Assembly (NCBI GenBank): GCA_001751225.1
Contig: MAXT01000359.1
Span: 1-19,333, forward strand
DNA length: 19,333 bases
Direction: 5' to 3'
Origin: Desulfuromonadales bacterium C00003107
GTDB lineage: Bacteria; Desulfobacterota; Desulfuromonadia; Desulfuromonadales; Syntrophotaleaceae
In this document: positions 9,008 through 15,314 of the stretch, piece by piece
Layout of the letters: the number at the start of each line of letters is the position of its first letter
How positions within the stretch are numbered: position 1 is the stretch's first letter
The notes under the pieces: generated by a model
Seen by the model: the letters and a program-made list of their open reading frames with translations, nothing else
What the model was told of the DNA's origin: nothing
Databases searched by the model: none
Made by a program: the position numbers and the translations under genes

Positions 9008-9523
9008 GTGGATGATTTGAAAAATGCTATTCGGGACATTCCCGATTTTCCAAAAAAAGGTATTGTATATAAAGATATAACCACCCTCTTGTCAGACGCC
9101 AAAAGCTTTCATCGCATGGTTGACCTGATTGCGCATCGCTATCTTGATAAAAAAATCGATCAGATTGTTGGGGTCGAAGCACGAGGTTTTATTCTCGGTG
9201 CCGCTTTGGCCTATAAGTTGGGGTGCGGCATCACACTGGTGCGTAAGCCTGGTAAATTACCTTCTAAGACCATTAGCAAAAGCTATGAACTCGAATATGG
9301 CACCGACACTCTTGAGATACATGAAGACGCTTTTCAAAAAGGTGACCGGGTGGTGGTTGCCGATGACTTGCTTGCCACCGGCGGTACGGTAACAACCGTT
9401 GTATCCCTGGTCGAACAACTCGGCGCAGAAGTGGTGGAATGTGCATTTTTAGCTGAACTGGAATTTCTCAAAGGGCGGGAGCGTCTGCCAGAAGGAAAGG
9501 TTTATAGTTTGCTACGGTTTTAA
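9008..9523 (+). CDS. apt: Adenine phosphoribosyltransferase
   Basis: 171 aa from GTG 9008. It salvages adenine to AMP using PRPP. It has the [16 protein letters not shown] and [20 protein letters not shown] segments and the PRPP-binding loop [17 protein letters not shown] choose GTG 9008 because AAGGGA (8993-8998) sits 9 bases upstream and the product begins [19 protein letters not shown], matching the 171-aa Apt typical of Geobacter relatives. An ATG at 8978 would give 181 aa but has only A/T-rich sequence before it. The gene ends 55 bases before the tRNA-Arg gene, the element's integration site. Confidence 0.95.
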   Translation: MDDLKNAIRDIPDFPKKGIVYKDITTLLSDAKSFHRMVDLIAHRYLDKKIDQIVGVEARGFILGAALAYKLGCGITLVRKPGKLPSKTISKSYELEYGTDTLEIHEDAFQKGDRVVVADDLLATGGTVTTVVSLVEQLGAEVVECAFLAELEFLKGRERLPEGKVYSLLRF

Positions 9524-9539
9524 CGCTGAAAGAAAGGTC

Positions 9540-9568
9540 TTGCCAACCCAATTGGCATGCGTTATAAA
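9540..9568 (+). promoter_or_regulatory. Promoter of tRNA-Arg
   Basis: TTGCCA (9540-9545), exactly 17 bp, TATAAA (9563-9568), with the mature tRNA starting 10 bases later. An inverted repeat TGCCAA/TTGGCA (9541-9546 and 9552-9557) overlaps the -35 box and spacer. It could be an operator or fold at the end of the apt transcript. Confidence 0.65.
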
Positions 9569-9578
9569 TCTGCCTTTC

Positions 9579-9655
9579 GGCTCCGTAGCTCAGCTGGATA
9601 GAGCAACCGCCTCCTAAGCGGTAGGCCGGGCGTTCGAATCGCCCCGGGGCCGCCA
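9579..9655 (+). tRNA. tRNA-Arg (anticodon CCU)
   Basis: 77 nt and folds fully by hand. Acceptor GGCTCCG (9579-9585) pairs with CGGGGCC (9645-9651) with one G-U pair, then discriminator G and encoded CCA (9653-9655). The D arm is GCTC/GAGC. Anticodon stem ACCGC/GCGGT encloses loop CTCCTAA with anticodon CCT (decodes AGG). The T arm is GGGCG-TTCGAAT-CGCCC. Its 3' half from the anticodon loop onward is the integration target of the neighbouring element and remains functional after integration. Confidence 0.97.
9610..9649. repeat. attL: left copy of the 40-bp attachment repeat
   Basis: Forty bases from the last base of the 5' anticodon stem (9610) through the acceptor stem of tRNA-Arg are identical to 19294-19333. 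The identity begins at the anticodon loop, a favoured crossover site for tyrosine recombinases that use tRNA genes. The true repeat may be longer, because the right copy is cut by the window end. Confidence 0.93.
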
Positions 9656-9663
9656 ATAAAAAC

Positions 9664-9698
9664 AAGGACTTACGGATGTTATCGTAAGTCCTTTTTGT
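9664..9698 (+). terminator. Intrinsic terminator after tRNA-Arg (inside the element)
   Basis: AAGGACTTACG (9664-9674) and CGTAAGTCCTT (9683-9693) form a perfect 11-bp stem with an 8-base loop, followed by a T-rich tail. It lies beyond attL, so in the present arrangement the element supplies the terminator for the host tRNA gene. It also insulates the element from chromosomal transcription. Confidence 0.85.
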
Positions 9699-9708
9699 TT
9701 GCTGTCAC

Positions 9709-9720
9709 ACCAGGAGTCAT
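9709..9720 (+). repeat. Candidate integrase arm-type site, left copy
   Basis: ACCAGGAGTCAT, matching ACCAGGTGTCAT at 19136-19147 in 11 of 12 positions and the same orientation. It lies 60 bp inside attL, where tyrosine integrases usually bind arm sites. Proposed from the end-to-end similarity only. Confidence 0.35.
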
Positions 9721-10242
9721 GCCTGGAGTGCTTGCTACCCGGTAAGATGTAAGGTTTACACACCTAGCAAACTCCACAAATATGCCCCGAATAACTATTG
9801 ATACAGAGTTTGTGGCATTTGTGGACACTTCTCAAGACGGTGGTTTGATGAGGAGGAATGGGGATAGGGGCGGGCTTTTCACTCTCAATGCTCCAAACTT
9901 CCCGTGTGCAGGAGTTAAACAAGTTAACCAAGCCCATCCTCTGTTGTCAGCGTCCCGCCTTGCCCTGGCAACATCTGGTCACTATCCTGGCCACTTGTCG
10001 GTGATTCAACACCGCAACGGTCAAGCCTATCTGCACTCCCACCGGATCGACCTACTGTGTGACAATGCGTAGGTCCAGTATCGAGCACGTTAACTCGATG
10101 ATAGCGCCCCTGCAGAAAGGGGGCACCTGGTACCCCCACACCCCTGAAACGAAGGGGCACCCTCCAAATAACTATCGGACGCCCTCTAAAGAGGTCCTCA
10201 ATTTTCCAAAATATATATTTGCCACACTGTTTGACACCGGTT

Positions 10243-10251
10243 TGCTATACT
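10243..10251 (+). promoter_or_regulatory. Extended -10 promoter for the rightward cargo operon
   Basis: TGCTATACT is a near-ideal extended -10 element, 36 bases before the first start codon of the operon. No -35 box lies at the usual 16-18 bp: TTGACA at 10231 is too close (9 bp) and TTGCCA at 10219 too far (21 bp). The adjacent TTGACA may be part of an operator. Confidence 0.45.
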
Positions 10252-10286
10252 GTCTGCCGTGAAAATAACTTAACCAAGGGGATGTC

Positions 10287-10577
10287 ATGTACCTGTTGGA
10301 AGCATTAACGATCCTGGTGGAAGAATGGAACCAAATGCTGGAGAATGACAAGACGCGAATGTCTTTGAATGAAGTGGTTCAGACTCTAGGCGGAGAGGCC
10401 TGGCGGGGAATCATGCCGCATCTTACGCCTCGCCAAGTGGCTAATTTGATTTATGACGATCTCGAGGCAGTCGATACCCTAGACGCCGCAACAGAGGCGA
10501 TAGGGCAATATCAGAGCGAAGAGCAACTTCTTGAGGAAAGGAACTTACTTGGGATGATGCAGGACTTCGGGATTTAA
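10287..10577 (+). CDS. Hypothetical protein, first gene of cargo operon
   Basis: 96 aa, acidic and probably all helical (MYLLEALTILVEEWNQMLEN ... LTPRQVANLIYDDLEAVDTL ... EEQLLEERNLLGMMQDFGI). I recognise no family. AAGGGG (10276-10281) lies 5 bases before the ATG. A 24-base gap separates it from the AlbA_2 gene, so the two are likely co-transcribed. A small acidic partner next to a larger putative nuclease could be an inhibitor or regulator, but nothing in the sequence proves it. Confidence 0.7.
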   Translation: MYLLEALTILVEEWNQMLENDKTRMSLNEVVQTLGGEAWRGIMPHLTPRQVANLIYDDLEAVDTLDAATEAIGQYQSEEQLLEERNLLGMMQDFGI

Positions 10578-10601
10578 ACCTACAACGCAATCGAGGTTGA
10601 G

Positions 10602-11792
10602 ATGGATAAAGCGCTATTCGAACGACTTCTTTACGAAGAAGAGAATTCGTTACTAGATTTCAAGGAGGGACAGTACCGATTTGTTAAAGCAGGTGAAGAC
10701 GAGAAGTCTGAACTCCTTAAAGACATTTTGGGGTTCGCCAATGCTTGGCGACGGTCAGAAGCCTATATCCTTATTGGCGTCGAAGACATTCGAGGCGGGC
10801 GAGGGAATGTTAAAGGTATAGCTGACGCTGAACACTTGGATGACCATTCACTTCAACAGTTTGTTAATAACCTCACCAATAGGCCAGTGCGTTTCCATTA
10901 CGAGGCATTTGGTTTCGAAAGCAAACAGGTTGGAATTATCCGAATCGAGGAACAGGCCCGCCCTATTTATCTGAAGCGTGACTATGGAAAGCTAAAGAAA
11001 GAAAAAATCTACGTTCGACGAGGAAGTTCGACTGATCCGACCAAGCCAGCATCACCTGAAGAAATCGCCCAAATGGGCGCCAGCCCAGGTCAACCTACAG
11101 CCGAAATACTTGTTGAGTTCGCAGATACCAATGGGGACAATGCGCTTGGAAAACACATAGCATTAGAGACTGAAATATGCCAAATACCAACAAGAGAGGA
11201 GATTCCAAACCTGGAGAGGCCTAAAAAGATTCATCCTCAACTAGGTATTGATCTCGCCAATCTTTGTTTTGATCTCAGGAACAACCTCAACACAGATTAT
11301 TTCCGGGAAAGGGCATGGTTCGAGTTACAGCATCGATTTTTTCAGCCTATAAGGTTGGTAGTGAAAAATATTGGCCAAGTGGCCGCCAATAATGTGCATG
11401 TGGAGTTAGGGATCCCAATAGCTCCCGGGTTGGGGGTGAAAAACTCTTCCGAAATGCCCAATCCACCGCGTCGCAAAAATGAGATTTTTACCGAGTCCTT
11501 TATAAAATCAATTAGGTCTGCTTCCCAAGAACCAGGGGAAACTACCCTTGATCAAAATACTGACCGAGTTCGAATAGATGTTCACTGTGGAAATATTCAG
11601 CCGGGTCGACGAGTTTGGTCTGAAGTTTTTTATATGTGTAAGCACGAAAGCGGGGAGTTATCGCTTTTCGGCTCCATTTTCGCTGACAATTTACCTCAGC
11701 CGAAAGAGCTCGAACTTATTGTCTCAGCATCAGTGATTAAAACACAAATGACAGTCGAAGATCTGTGTTCACTGCCTGAACTCGAAGAGTGA
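10602..11792 (+). CDS. Schlafen-like AlbA_2 domain protein
   Basis: 396 aa. The N-terminal 160 residues match the AlbA_2 (Schlafen-type nucleic-acid-binding) pattern: an acidic ENSLLDFKEG motif (E14, D19, K21), then DILGFANAWRRSEAYILIGVED and a closing KIYVRRGSSTDPTKPASPEEIAQMG. In eukaryotic Schlafens the equivalent acidic residues can form an RNase site; bacterial members are often regulators or defence proteins. The C-terminal 230 residues contain a beta-rich stretch (LVVKNIGQVAANNVHVELGIP) resembling an Ig-like fold, probably sensing or binding a partner. GAGG precedes the ATG. A DUF4238-like gene starts 37 bases later. Function is unknown; a defence role is inference. Confidence 0.82.
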   Translation: MDKALFERLLYEEENSLLDFKEGQYRFVKAGEDEKSELLKDILGFANAWRRSEAYILIGVEDIRGGRGNVKGIADAEHLDDHSLQQFVNNLTNRPVRFHYEAFGFESKQVGIIRIEEQARPIYLKRDYGKLKKEKIYVRRGSSTDPTKPASPEEIAQMGASPGQPTAEILVEFADTNGDNALGKHIALETEICQIPTREEIPNLERPKKIHPQLGIDLANLCFDLRNNLNTDYFRERAWFELQHRFFQPIRLVVKNIGQVAANNVHVELGIPIAPGLGVKNSSEMPNPPRRKNEIFTESFIKSIRSASQEPGETTLDQNTDRVRIDVHCGNIQPGRRVWSEVFYMCKHESGELSLFGSIFADNLPQPKELELIVSASVIKTQMTVEDLCSLPELEE

Positions 11793-11829
11793 AAGATTAT
11801 CCAGCAGAAGATATTTGTCGGATGTTCGC

Positions 11830-12843
11830 ATGAGTAAAAAACAAATCGCCCGTCAGCATCATTACCTTCCTCAAAAAACAAATCGCCCGCCAGCATCATT
11901 CCTTCCTCAATTTTATCTTAGAGCATTTGCCAAAAAGCCATCCCCAAAAGCCAAGCTTTATGTTTTTGACATGCTTAAAGGAAATTGGCTTCCTCACCCA
12001 ACCAGCACGAAAGGATTGGGAACCCGTCGTGATTTCAACCGCGTCGATATGGATGGCCACCCGATAGATGCCCTTGAGAACTCATTGTCGAAATTTGAAA
12101 GTGATGCTGCGATGGCATTGCGTCGAATTATAGAGTCTTGTCAGATGCCAGATGGAGATGACTATATTTACCTGATGAATATTGTGGCTATGATCTCCGT
12201 TAGGAATCCATGGACACGAAAAAATTTCGGCAATTTCAAAAAAGAAATTATTGAGAGGACAATAGACCTGACACTTGCCTCTAGACAAAGATTCGAATCT
12301 TCAGTTAAAAAAATGAAAGAAGACGGGTATGGACTTGACCTTCCTGATGTTTCATACGAAGAAATGCTCACGTTTTATGAAGAGAAAAATTATGACATAA
12401 CAATTGCAAATCAGAGTTTTTTCTCAGCTGAATTCGGGGCCATTGATACAGTTATCAAAACTCTTCTTAAAAGAAAATGGACTTTTTTAATTGCTGACAA
12501 CAATGCGGGTTATTTCGTTTGTGGCGATGACCCTATGTGTCTGAGGTGGAATTCCCCTAACTTAGACGCTGGCAATTGGCCCCCAGGCCATGGGTTAAAA
12601 AATACTGAAGTCATATTTCCACTTTCCAAAAACATCGCAATGGTTGGAACGTTTGATGGCAAAGATCGAACAGTGAAAGCGAATCGCACTGTCGTAGCAA
12701 CATTAAATACGATCCTAATTAATAACTGTGACCGCCATGTTTATTCTCCAAAAGGGGAATTTGACTTTATTGGAACTGATCAAAGGATTTATCAATCAAA
12801 TTCTTTCTGCCGTTGGTTTAGACGGCGCCTCCCCCTTGAGTAA
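11830..12843 (+). CDS. DUF4238-like protein with an internal tandem duplication
   Basis: 337 aa. DUF4238 proteins open with a HHY(V/L)PQFYLRxF motif. Here it appears as RQHHYLPQ ... FLPQFYLRAF, split by 12 extra residues. A second family-like block lies near 225-270 (KRKWTFLIADNNAGYFVCGDDPM ... EVIFPLSKNIAMVG). The biochemical role of DUF4238 is not established. The split comes from a 37-bp tandem duplication (11836-11908) with a compensating 1-bp loss. ATG 11830 is chosen since MSKKQIARQHHY fits the family; a TTG at 11815 is possible, and neither has a strong ribosome site. Base composition is more A/T-rich than the core genes, consistent with recent acquisition. Confidence 0.8.
   Translation: MSKKQIARQHHYLPQKTNRPPASFLPQFYLRAFAKKPSPKAKLYVFDMLKGNWLPHPTSTKGLGTRRDFNRVDMDGHPIDALENSLSKFESDAAMALRRIIESCQMPDGDDYIYLMNIVAMISVRNPWTRKNFGNFKKEIIERTIDLTLASRQRFESSVKKMKEDGYGLDLPDVSYEEMLTFYEEKNYDITIANQSFFSAEFGAIDTVIKTLLKRKWTFLIADNNAGYFVCGDDPMCLRWNSPNLDAGNWPPGHGLKNTEVIFPLSKNIAMVGTFDGKDRTVKANRTVVATLNTILINNCDRHVYSPKGEFDFIGTDQRIYQSNSFCRWFRRRLPLE
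11836..11908 (+). repeat. Tandem duplication within the DUF4238-like gene
   Basis: Unit 1 (11836-11872, 37 bp) and unit 2 (11873-11908, 36 bp) both run from AAAAAACAAATCGCCCG to CTTCCTC. They differ by T/C in CGTCAG/CGCCAG and by one base lost in ATTACCTT/ATTCCTT. The 37-bp gain would break the frame; the 1-bp loss restores it, for a net gain of 12 codons. Confidence 0.95.
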
Positions 12844-12913
12844 CTCCGTCAACCTTCCATCCAAGATGAAATCAAACATCATCCAAGTTGCTGTAATAAT
12901 TAATCTTTTTCAA

Positions 12914-12942
12914 TTGACGATGCCTTGATGGTGGGATATGCT
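12914..12942 (+). promoter_or_regulatory. Candidate sigma-70 promoter for the HTH/Cys-rich gene pair
   Basis: TTGACG (12914-12919), 17-bp spacer, TATGCT (12937-12942), in the gap after the DUF4238-like gene. It places a start about 30 bases before GTG 12979. It shows that the in-frame ATG at 12925 lies inside the promoter and is unlikely to be a start codon. Confidence 0.55.
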
Positions 12943-12978
12943 TTGCTTAAGCTAACATTCTCTAACAAGGAGCTGAGC

Positions 12979-13251
12979 GTGGTCATGGGTGTGCGAGAAC
13001 GACTGAATAAATTGGACAATGAGGTTTCTTGCCTGCAGGCCCAGATTGAGGCCCTTCAGCAGGAAGCGAAGCCGATTTTTGCGGACATGGCAGGGGCTTC
13101 GGCCATATTTTCAGTATCAGTTCCATGGTTGCGTTACCGGGCACAGACCGGGCAGCTTGAAGGGGTTGCCTATAAAACCGGAAGAGGCGGCAAGTGGCTA
13201 GTCCACGTTGACCGCATGGAACATTATTTGATGGTCTCAGGGGAGGACTAG
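12979..13251 (+). CDS. Coiled-coil/excisionase-like HTH protein
   Basis: 90 aa from GTG 12979 (AAGGAG at 12967-12972, 6-base spacing; ATG 12985 is an alternative). Residues about 5-30 form a heptad coiled coil (RLNKLDNEVSCLQAQIEALQ). The rest resembles the winged-helix excisionase/HTH_17 layout: a helix-turn-helix, GQLEGVAYKTGRGGKWLVH as the wing, and a final helix DRMEHYL. It is probably a dimeric DNA-binding protein, a candidate excisionase or regulator of the element. A second small HTH protein (AlpA-type) occurs in the leftward operon. Confidence 0.65.
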   Translation: MVMGVRERLNKLDNEVSCLQAQIEALQQEAKPIFADMAGASAIFSVSVPWLRYRAQTGQLEGVAYKTGRGGKWLVHVDRMEHYLMVSGED

Positions 13252-13252
13252 C

Positions 13253-13459
13253 ATGGCGTGTCAATGTCAATGTAAACAGTGTGAAAATTGCAGTGACGGT
13301 GTAGATGAGCAGATGCGGTTCTTGGACGGCTACAACGATGAGCAGCTGACTATTCGGCTGGAGCAGGCGGAGGCTCGAATCGAGGAGGAGCAGATTGCTA
13401 TCCGATGCTGTAAGCGACGGCTACAGGAGCGGGGTCACACGGTTGCTAGTATCGCCTGA
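13253..13459 (+). CDS. Small Cys-rich coiled-coil protein
   Basis: 68 aa. The N-terminus has six cysteines in 14 residues (CQCQCKQCENC plus flanks), suggesting a metal cluster, followed by a charged helix (EQLTIRLEQAEARIEEEQIAIRCCKRRL) with two more cysteines. The ATG lies one base after the stop of the HTH gene, with GGAGG upstream, so the two are translated together. I recognise no family. A convergent terminator follows 30 bases after the stop. Confidence 0.7.
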   Translation: MACQCQCKQCENCSDGVDEQMRFLDGYNDEQLTIRLEQAEARIEEEQIAIRCCKRRLQERGHTVASIA

Positions 13460-13489
13460 TACGTTAACGGGTACGCCAGATACAAAAAT

Positions 13490-13516
13490 GGGCCGGGGAA
13501 TCTCCCGGCCCTTTCT
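13490..13516. terminator. Bidirectional terminator between the convergent arms
   Basis: GGGCCGGG (13490-13497) and CCCGGCCC (13504-13511) with a 6-base loop. The plus strand continues TTTCTGTTTG; the minus strand continues ATTTTTGT. The rightward operon (ending 13459) and the leftward operon (ending 13538) both run into it. Confidence 0.85.
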
Positions 13517-13537
13517 GTTTGTGCGCTTGTTTGGCAG

Positions 13538-13699
13538 TTAATCACCTCGCCATTTCCTCGGGGAAGGGCAAGCCCCGTTTTGGACAACCTGGTCGCCACA
13601 GTCGGGGCAATCACCATTAGCTGGCTTCCGGTCTTCGGCCCAGAAACAACCAGCGCAAACCCAGCGGGGAAAGGTGGGGCCGGACCCGCGACGCTTCAC
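13538..13699 (-). CDS. 53-aa zinc-ribbon protein (last gene of leftward operon)
   Basis: A short ORF with GTG start at 13699 and TAA at 13538-13540. The product has CAGC (15-18) and CPDC (31-34) knuckles, a typical zinc ribbon (WVCAGCFWAEDRKPANGDCP), plus one further Cys and a basic tail. Its GTG overlaps the upstream gene's TGA as GTGA, and AAGGGG lies 7 bases upstream, so translational coupling is clear. Possible roles are nucleic-acid binding or transcription control; no specific family is recognised. The overlap, ribosome site and Cys spacing make chance unlikely. Confidence 0.72.
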   Translation of the reverse strand: MKRRGSGPTFPRWVCAGCFWAEDRKPANGDCPDCGDQVVQNGACPSPRKWRGD

Positions 13700-14175
13700 A
13701 GTTCAACCCCTTTTGATTTTGCTTCTTCGATAAATTTGTCAACAACGTCCATAACCCCCAGGCTATCGCCATACTTAGCTAGCCTGTGAGCATGGCTGGT
13801 GTCGCCACTACGGACGCTGTCCATAAAACGCTCAAGCTCCCTCCCTTCATTCAGCATAAAGCCCACCCGCTTGGTACTGGTACGGATTGTCAATTGCCGC
13901 TCCCTGATGACGAGCCCCTTAACTGCCAATTCAATGTCGGCCGTTTGCTCTGTCAACTGGCGGCTTTCTGCCTTTACCTTGTCGACTTCGCTAGGGTCTT
14001 TCTCCCCAATGGCAACAGCGGCCAACAGAGAGGGAAGCCCTTCTTGAAGATTCTCGATCATTTCCCGGTTCGGCTCCAGCTGAGCCTGAAGTTCTTCACG
14101 AATGCGGGGCAACCTTCCCAACAGCCGACGCTGTTCTTCGGCTCGCGCCTTGATTGCTTCCGTTACAACTCCCAT
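13696..14175 (-). CDS. Coiled-coil protein B (159 aa)
   Basis: Mostly helical and charged, with long heptad-like stretches (AEEQRRLLGRLPRIREELQA; VDKVKAESRQLTEQTADIEL). Residues about 43-88 align without gaps to residues 37-82 of the neighbouring 104-aa protein, with about 20 identities (shared LQ, P, VKAE-R and A-KGL). The two genes therefore arose by duplication. GAGGAG sits 7 bases before the ATG, which starts one base after the neighbour's stop. Virion scaffold, tail-associated or regulatory roles are all possible; none can be shown. Confidence 0.75.
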   Translation of the reverse strand: MGVVTEAIKARAEEQRRLLGRLPRIREELQAQLEPNREMIENLQEGLPSLLAAVAIGEKDPSEVDKVKAESRQLTEQTADIELAVKGLVIRERQLTIRTSTKRVGFMLNEGRELERFMDSVRSGDTSHAHRLAKYGDSLGVMDVVDKFIEEAKSKGVEL

Positions 14176-14176
14176 G

Positions 14177-14491
14177 TCACTCTCCTCTGGTTGTGGCGGC
14201 CTGTGCCGCCAGGTGGTGTTGGGTGCTTCCTCTGGACCAAGCCCCCAGACCCTTCAAAGCGATTTCCATAGCGGCCACTTCGTTCAGGATGAGTCGAATC
14301 TCTGCCTTAACCTGTTCCGCTTCGCTCTTGTCGATCTCTTGAAGGGTAACGCCGGCTAGAATCGCAGGGAACTTCCCTTGGAGTTCTTCAAGCCTGCCGT
14401 GACTTTGTTCCTGCCGATTTTTTATCTTTACTCGCAAAGCCTTGATCTGTCGGCATCGTTCAAGAATGTGTGCCTCGATGATTTTCGCCAT
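14177..14491 (-). CDS. Coiled-coil protein A (104 aa), paralogue of the next gene
   Basis: Begins MAKIIEAHILERCRQIKALR with AGAGGAAGGG just upstream. Strongly helical and charged up to about residue 83, ending in a polar, probably disordered tail (WSRGSTQHHLAAQAATTRGE). The central block (EELQGKFPAILAGVTLQEID onward) is homologous to the 159-aa protein encoded immediately downstream. It sits 33 bases after the virion-like gene in the same operon. Family not recognised. Confidence 0.75.
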   Translation of the reverse strand: MAKIIEAHILERCRQIKALRVKIKNRQEQSHGRLEELQGKFPAILAGVTLQEIDKSEAEQVKAEIRLILNEVAAMEIALKGLGAWSRGSTQHHLAAQAATTRGE

Positions 14492-14524
14492 GGCGCCCTT
14501 CCTCTAGCTCTTAGGAGTCGGGTT

Positions 14525-15112
14525 TTAAGTAAAATCTGTGGCAGATATGTTTTGCCCTGTAGGTTTTTTCTCTGCCAACTTGCGTTTGTTCTCAATGTGG
14601 ATTGCGGCGCCTGCCCCAACGGCACTAGCAAATGAACTGCCGAAGGTTGTGCTCATGTCTGATTTATTCTGTGCATCCCCGATAGCCCCACTGACAGAAT
14701 CCTTTGCCAGCCCCTGCATCCCGGTCTGAGCGTCGGTGTTCTCGCCGCGCATTACGTCGACGCCACCCTGCAGCCCTGCGGCCTTCCTGTTGCGCACACT
14801 CTGTGTGGCCCCAATAGCGGCCTTGGCGTTAACAGCTGCCGCTGCCAGATCCGGGTTGAAGCTCATGCCTGCGCCGGAAGAGGGGTCAACACCGACCGGC
14901 AGGGCCGATGGCCGCACTTGCGCTAGATCGGCGTTAACTTGCCCGGCCACGCGGTCTTCCATCACACCGGTATCTCGCGTCACGTCACCGATCCAGTCGT
15001 TTCGGAAAGGAACAACCACGTCCTGGTAGTAGTCAAGCTCCTGGATCGCTACGTCAGCCAGAGCATGTTCGTAGGCCGTCTCTTTGACTTCATTGTCTCC
15101 GCCACCGCCCAT
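14525..15112 (-). CDS. Virion-type protein resembling phage internal/ejection proteins
   Basis: 195 aa from ATG 15112 (GGAGG 8 bases upstream; the ATG overlaps the previous stop as TAATG). It starts with a GGGG turn, then a helix with the pattern AYEHALADVAIQELDYYQDV and VVPFRNDWIGDVTRDTG, then DPSSGAGMSF and Ala/Gly-rich helices up to a basic tail. This N-terminal layout (ALA-VA-E-Y-VPF-N-WI) is one I associate with podovirus internal virion or DNA-ejection proteins. That is a family-level impression, not a proven homology. An upstream ATG at 15154 is in frame but lacks a ribosome site. Notable because no other virion gene is present in the element. Confidence 0.65.
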   Translation of the reverse strand: MGGGGDNEVKETAYEHALADVAIQELDYYQDVVVPFRNDWIGDVTRDTGVMEDRVAGQVNADLAQVRPSALPVGVDPSSGAGMSFNPDLAAAAVNAKAAIGATQSVRNRKAAGLQGGVDVMRGENTDAQTGMQGLAKDSVSGAIGDAQNKSDMSTTFGSSFASAVGAGAAIHIENKRKLAEKKPTGQNISATDFT

Positions 15113-15243
15113 TATGTAATCCTCCGCTGGTGTGTAGTGTGGGCCTGCTCCCATTCCGGCAGTCTGGTAAAGCCCGGCCGTTTTGTTTCGTGGGCGAGTA
15201 TCATCGCCCCTTCCTGAATGTCGGTTGCAGCTAGCTTTGTCAT
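15112..15243 (-). CDS. 43-aa protein translationally coupled to the virion-type gene
   Basis: Starts at ATG 15243 (AAGGGA four bases upstream, slightly close) and stops at TAA 15112-15114, sharing a base with the next ATG (TAATG). Sequence features: MTKLAATDIQEGAMILAHET then RPGFTRLPEWEQAH and a basic end. I recognise no domain. The exact stop/start overlap with a gene that has its own strong ribosome site, and protein-like composition, support it. Confidence 0.55.
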   Translation of the reverse strand: MTKLAATDIQEGAMILAHETKRPGFTRLPEWEQAHTTHQRRIT

Positions 15244-15257
15244 ATAATCCCTTTCGT

Positions 15258-15272
15258 GTTAACGCCGTTAAC
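15258..15272. promoter_or_regulatory. Perfect 15-bp palindrome between small genes
   Basis: GTTAACG-C-CGTTAAC, two GTTAAC cores 9 bp apart, lying 15 bases upstream of the 43-aa gene in the 71-bp gap after the 54-aa gene. It looks like an operator. GTTAAC recurs unusually often across the leftward arm. Confidence 0.35.
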
Positions 15273-15314
15273 GTGTTAGGCCAGCAAGCCGCCTGACGGC
15301 TTCAGGCCCGATGC

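Larger units (their letters stand above)
9699..10286. other. 588-bp left-end non-coding region of the element
   Basis: No convincing gene in either strand: the few ORFs of 67-96 codons lack ribosome sites and look compositionally random. It holds several dyads. These are an imperfect TCCACAAATATGCC/GGCATTTGTGGA pair (9773-9786 and 9814-9825), ATCGAG/CTCGAT (10080-10085 and 10094-10099), and a near-palindrome GGGGGCACC-T-GGTACCCCC (10119-10137). A CCAGG-type motif at 9709-9720 recurs near the other end. Together they suggest recombination arm sites and operators rather than coding sequence. Confidence 0.6.

Noticed and set aside
9782..10072. 96-codon plus-strand ORF near the left end of the element
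   Set aside because: No ribosome site, no recognisable motif, and it covers several dyad repeats; it looks like chance openness in non-coding DNA.
9924..10262. 78-codon minus-strand and 67-codon plus-strand ORFs
   Set aside because: Overlapping, no ribosome sites, Pro/Arg/Gly-rich out-of-frame composition; considered spurious.
12925..12978. Upstream ATG start for the HTH gene
   Set aside because: It lies between the -35 and -10 boxes of a good promoter, while AAGGAG supports the GTG at 12979.
13786..14359. Plus-strand ORFs opposite the coiled-coil genes
   Set aside because: They are antisense shadows of two well-supported minus-strand genes with ribosome sites and mutual homology.
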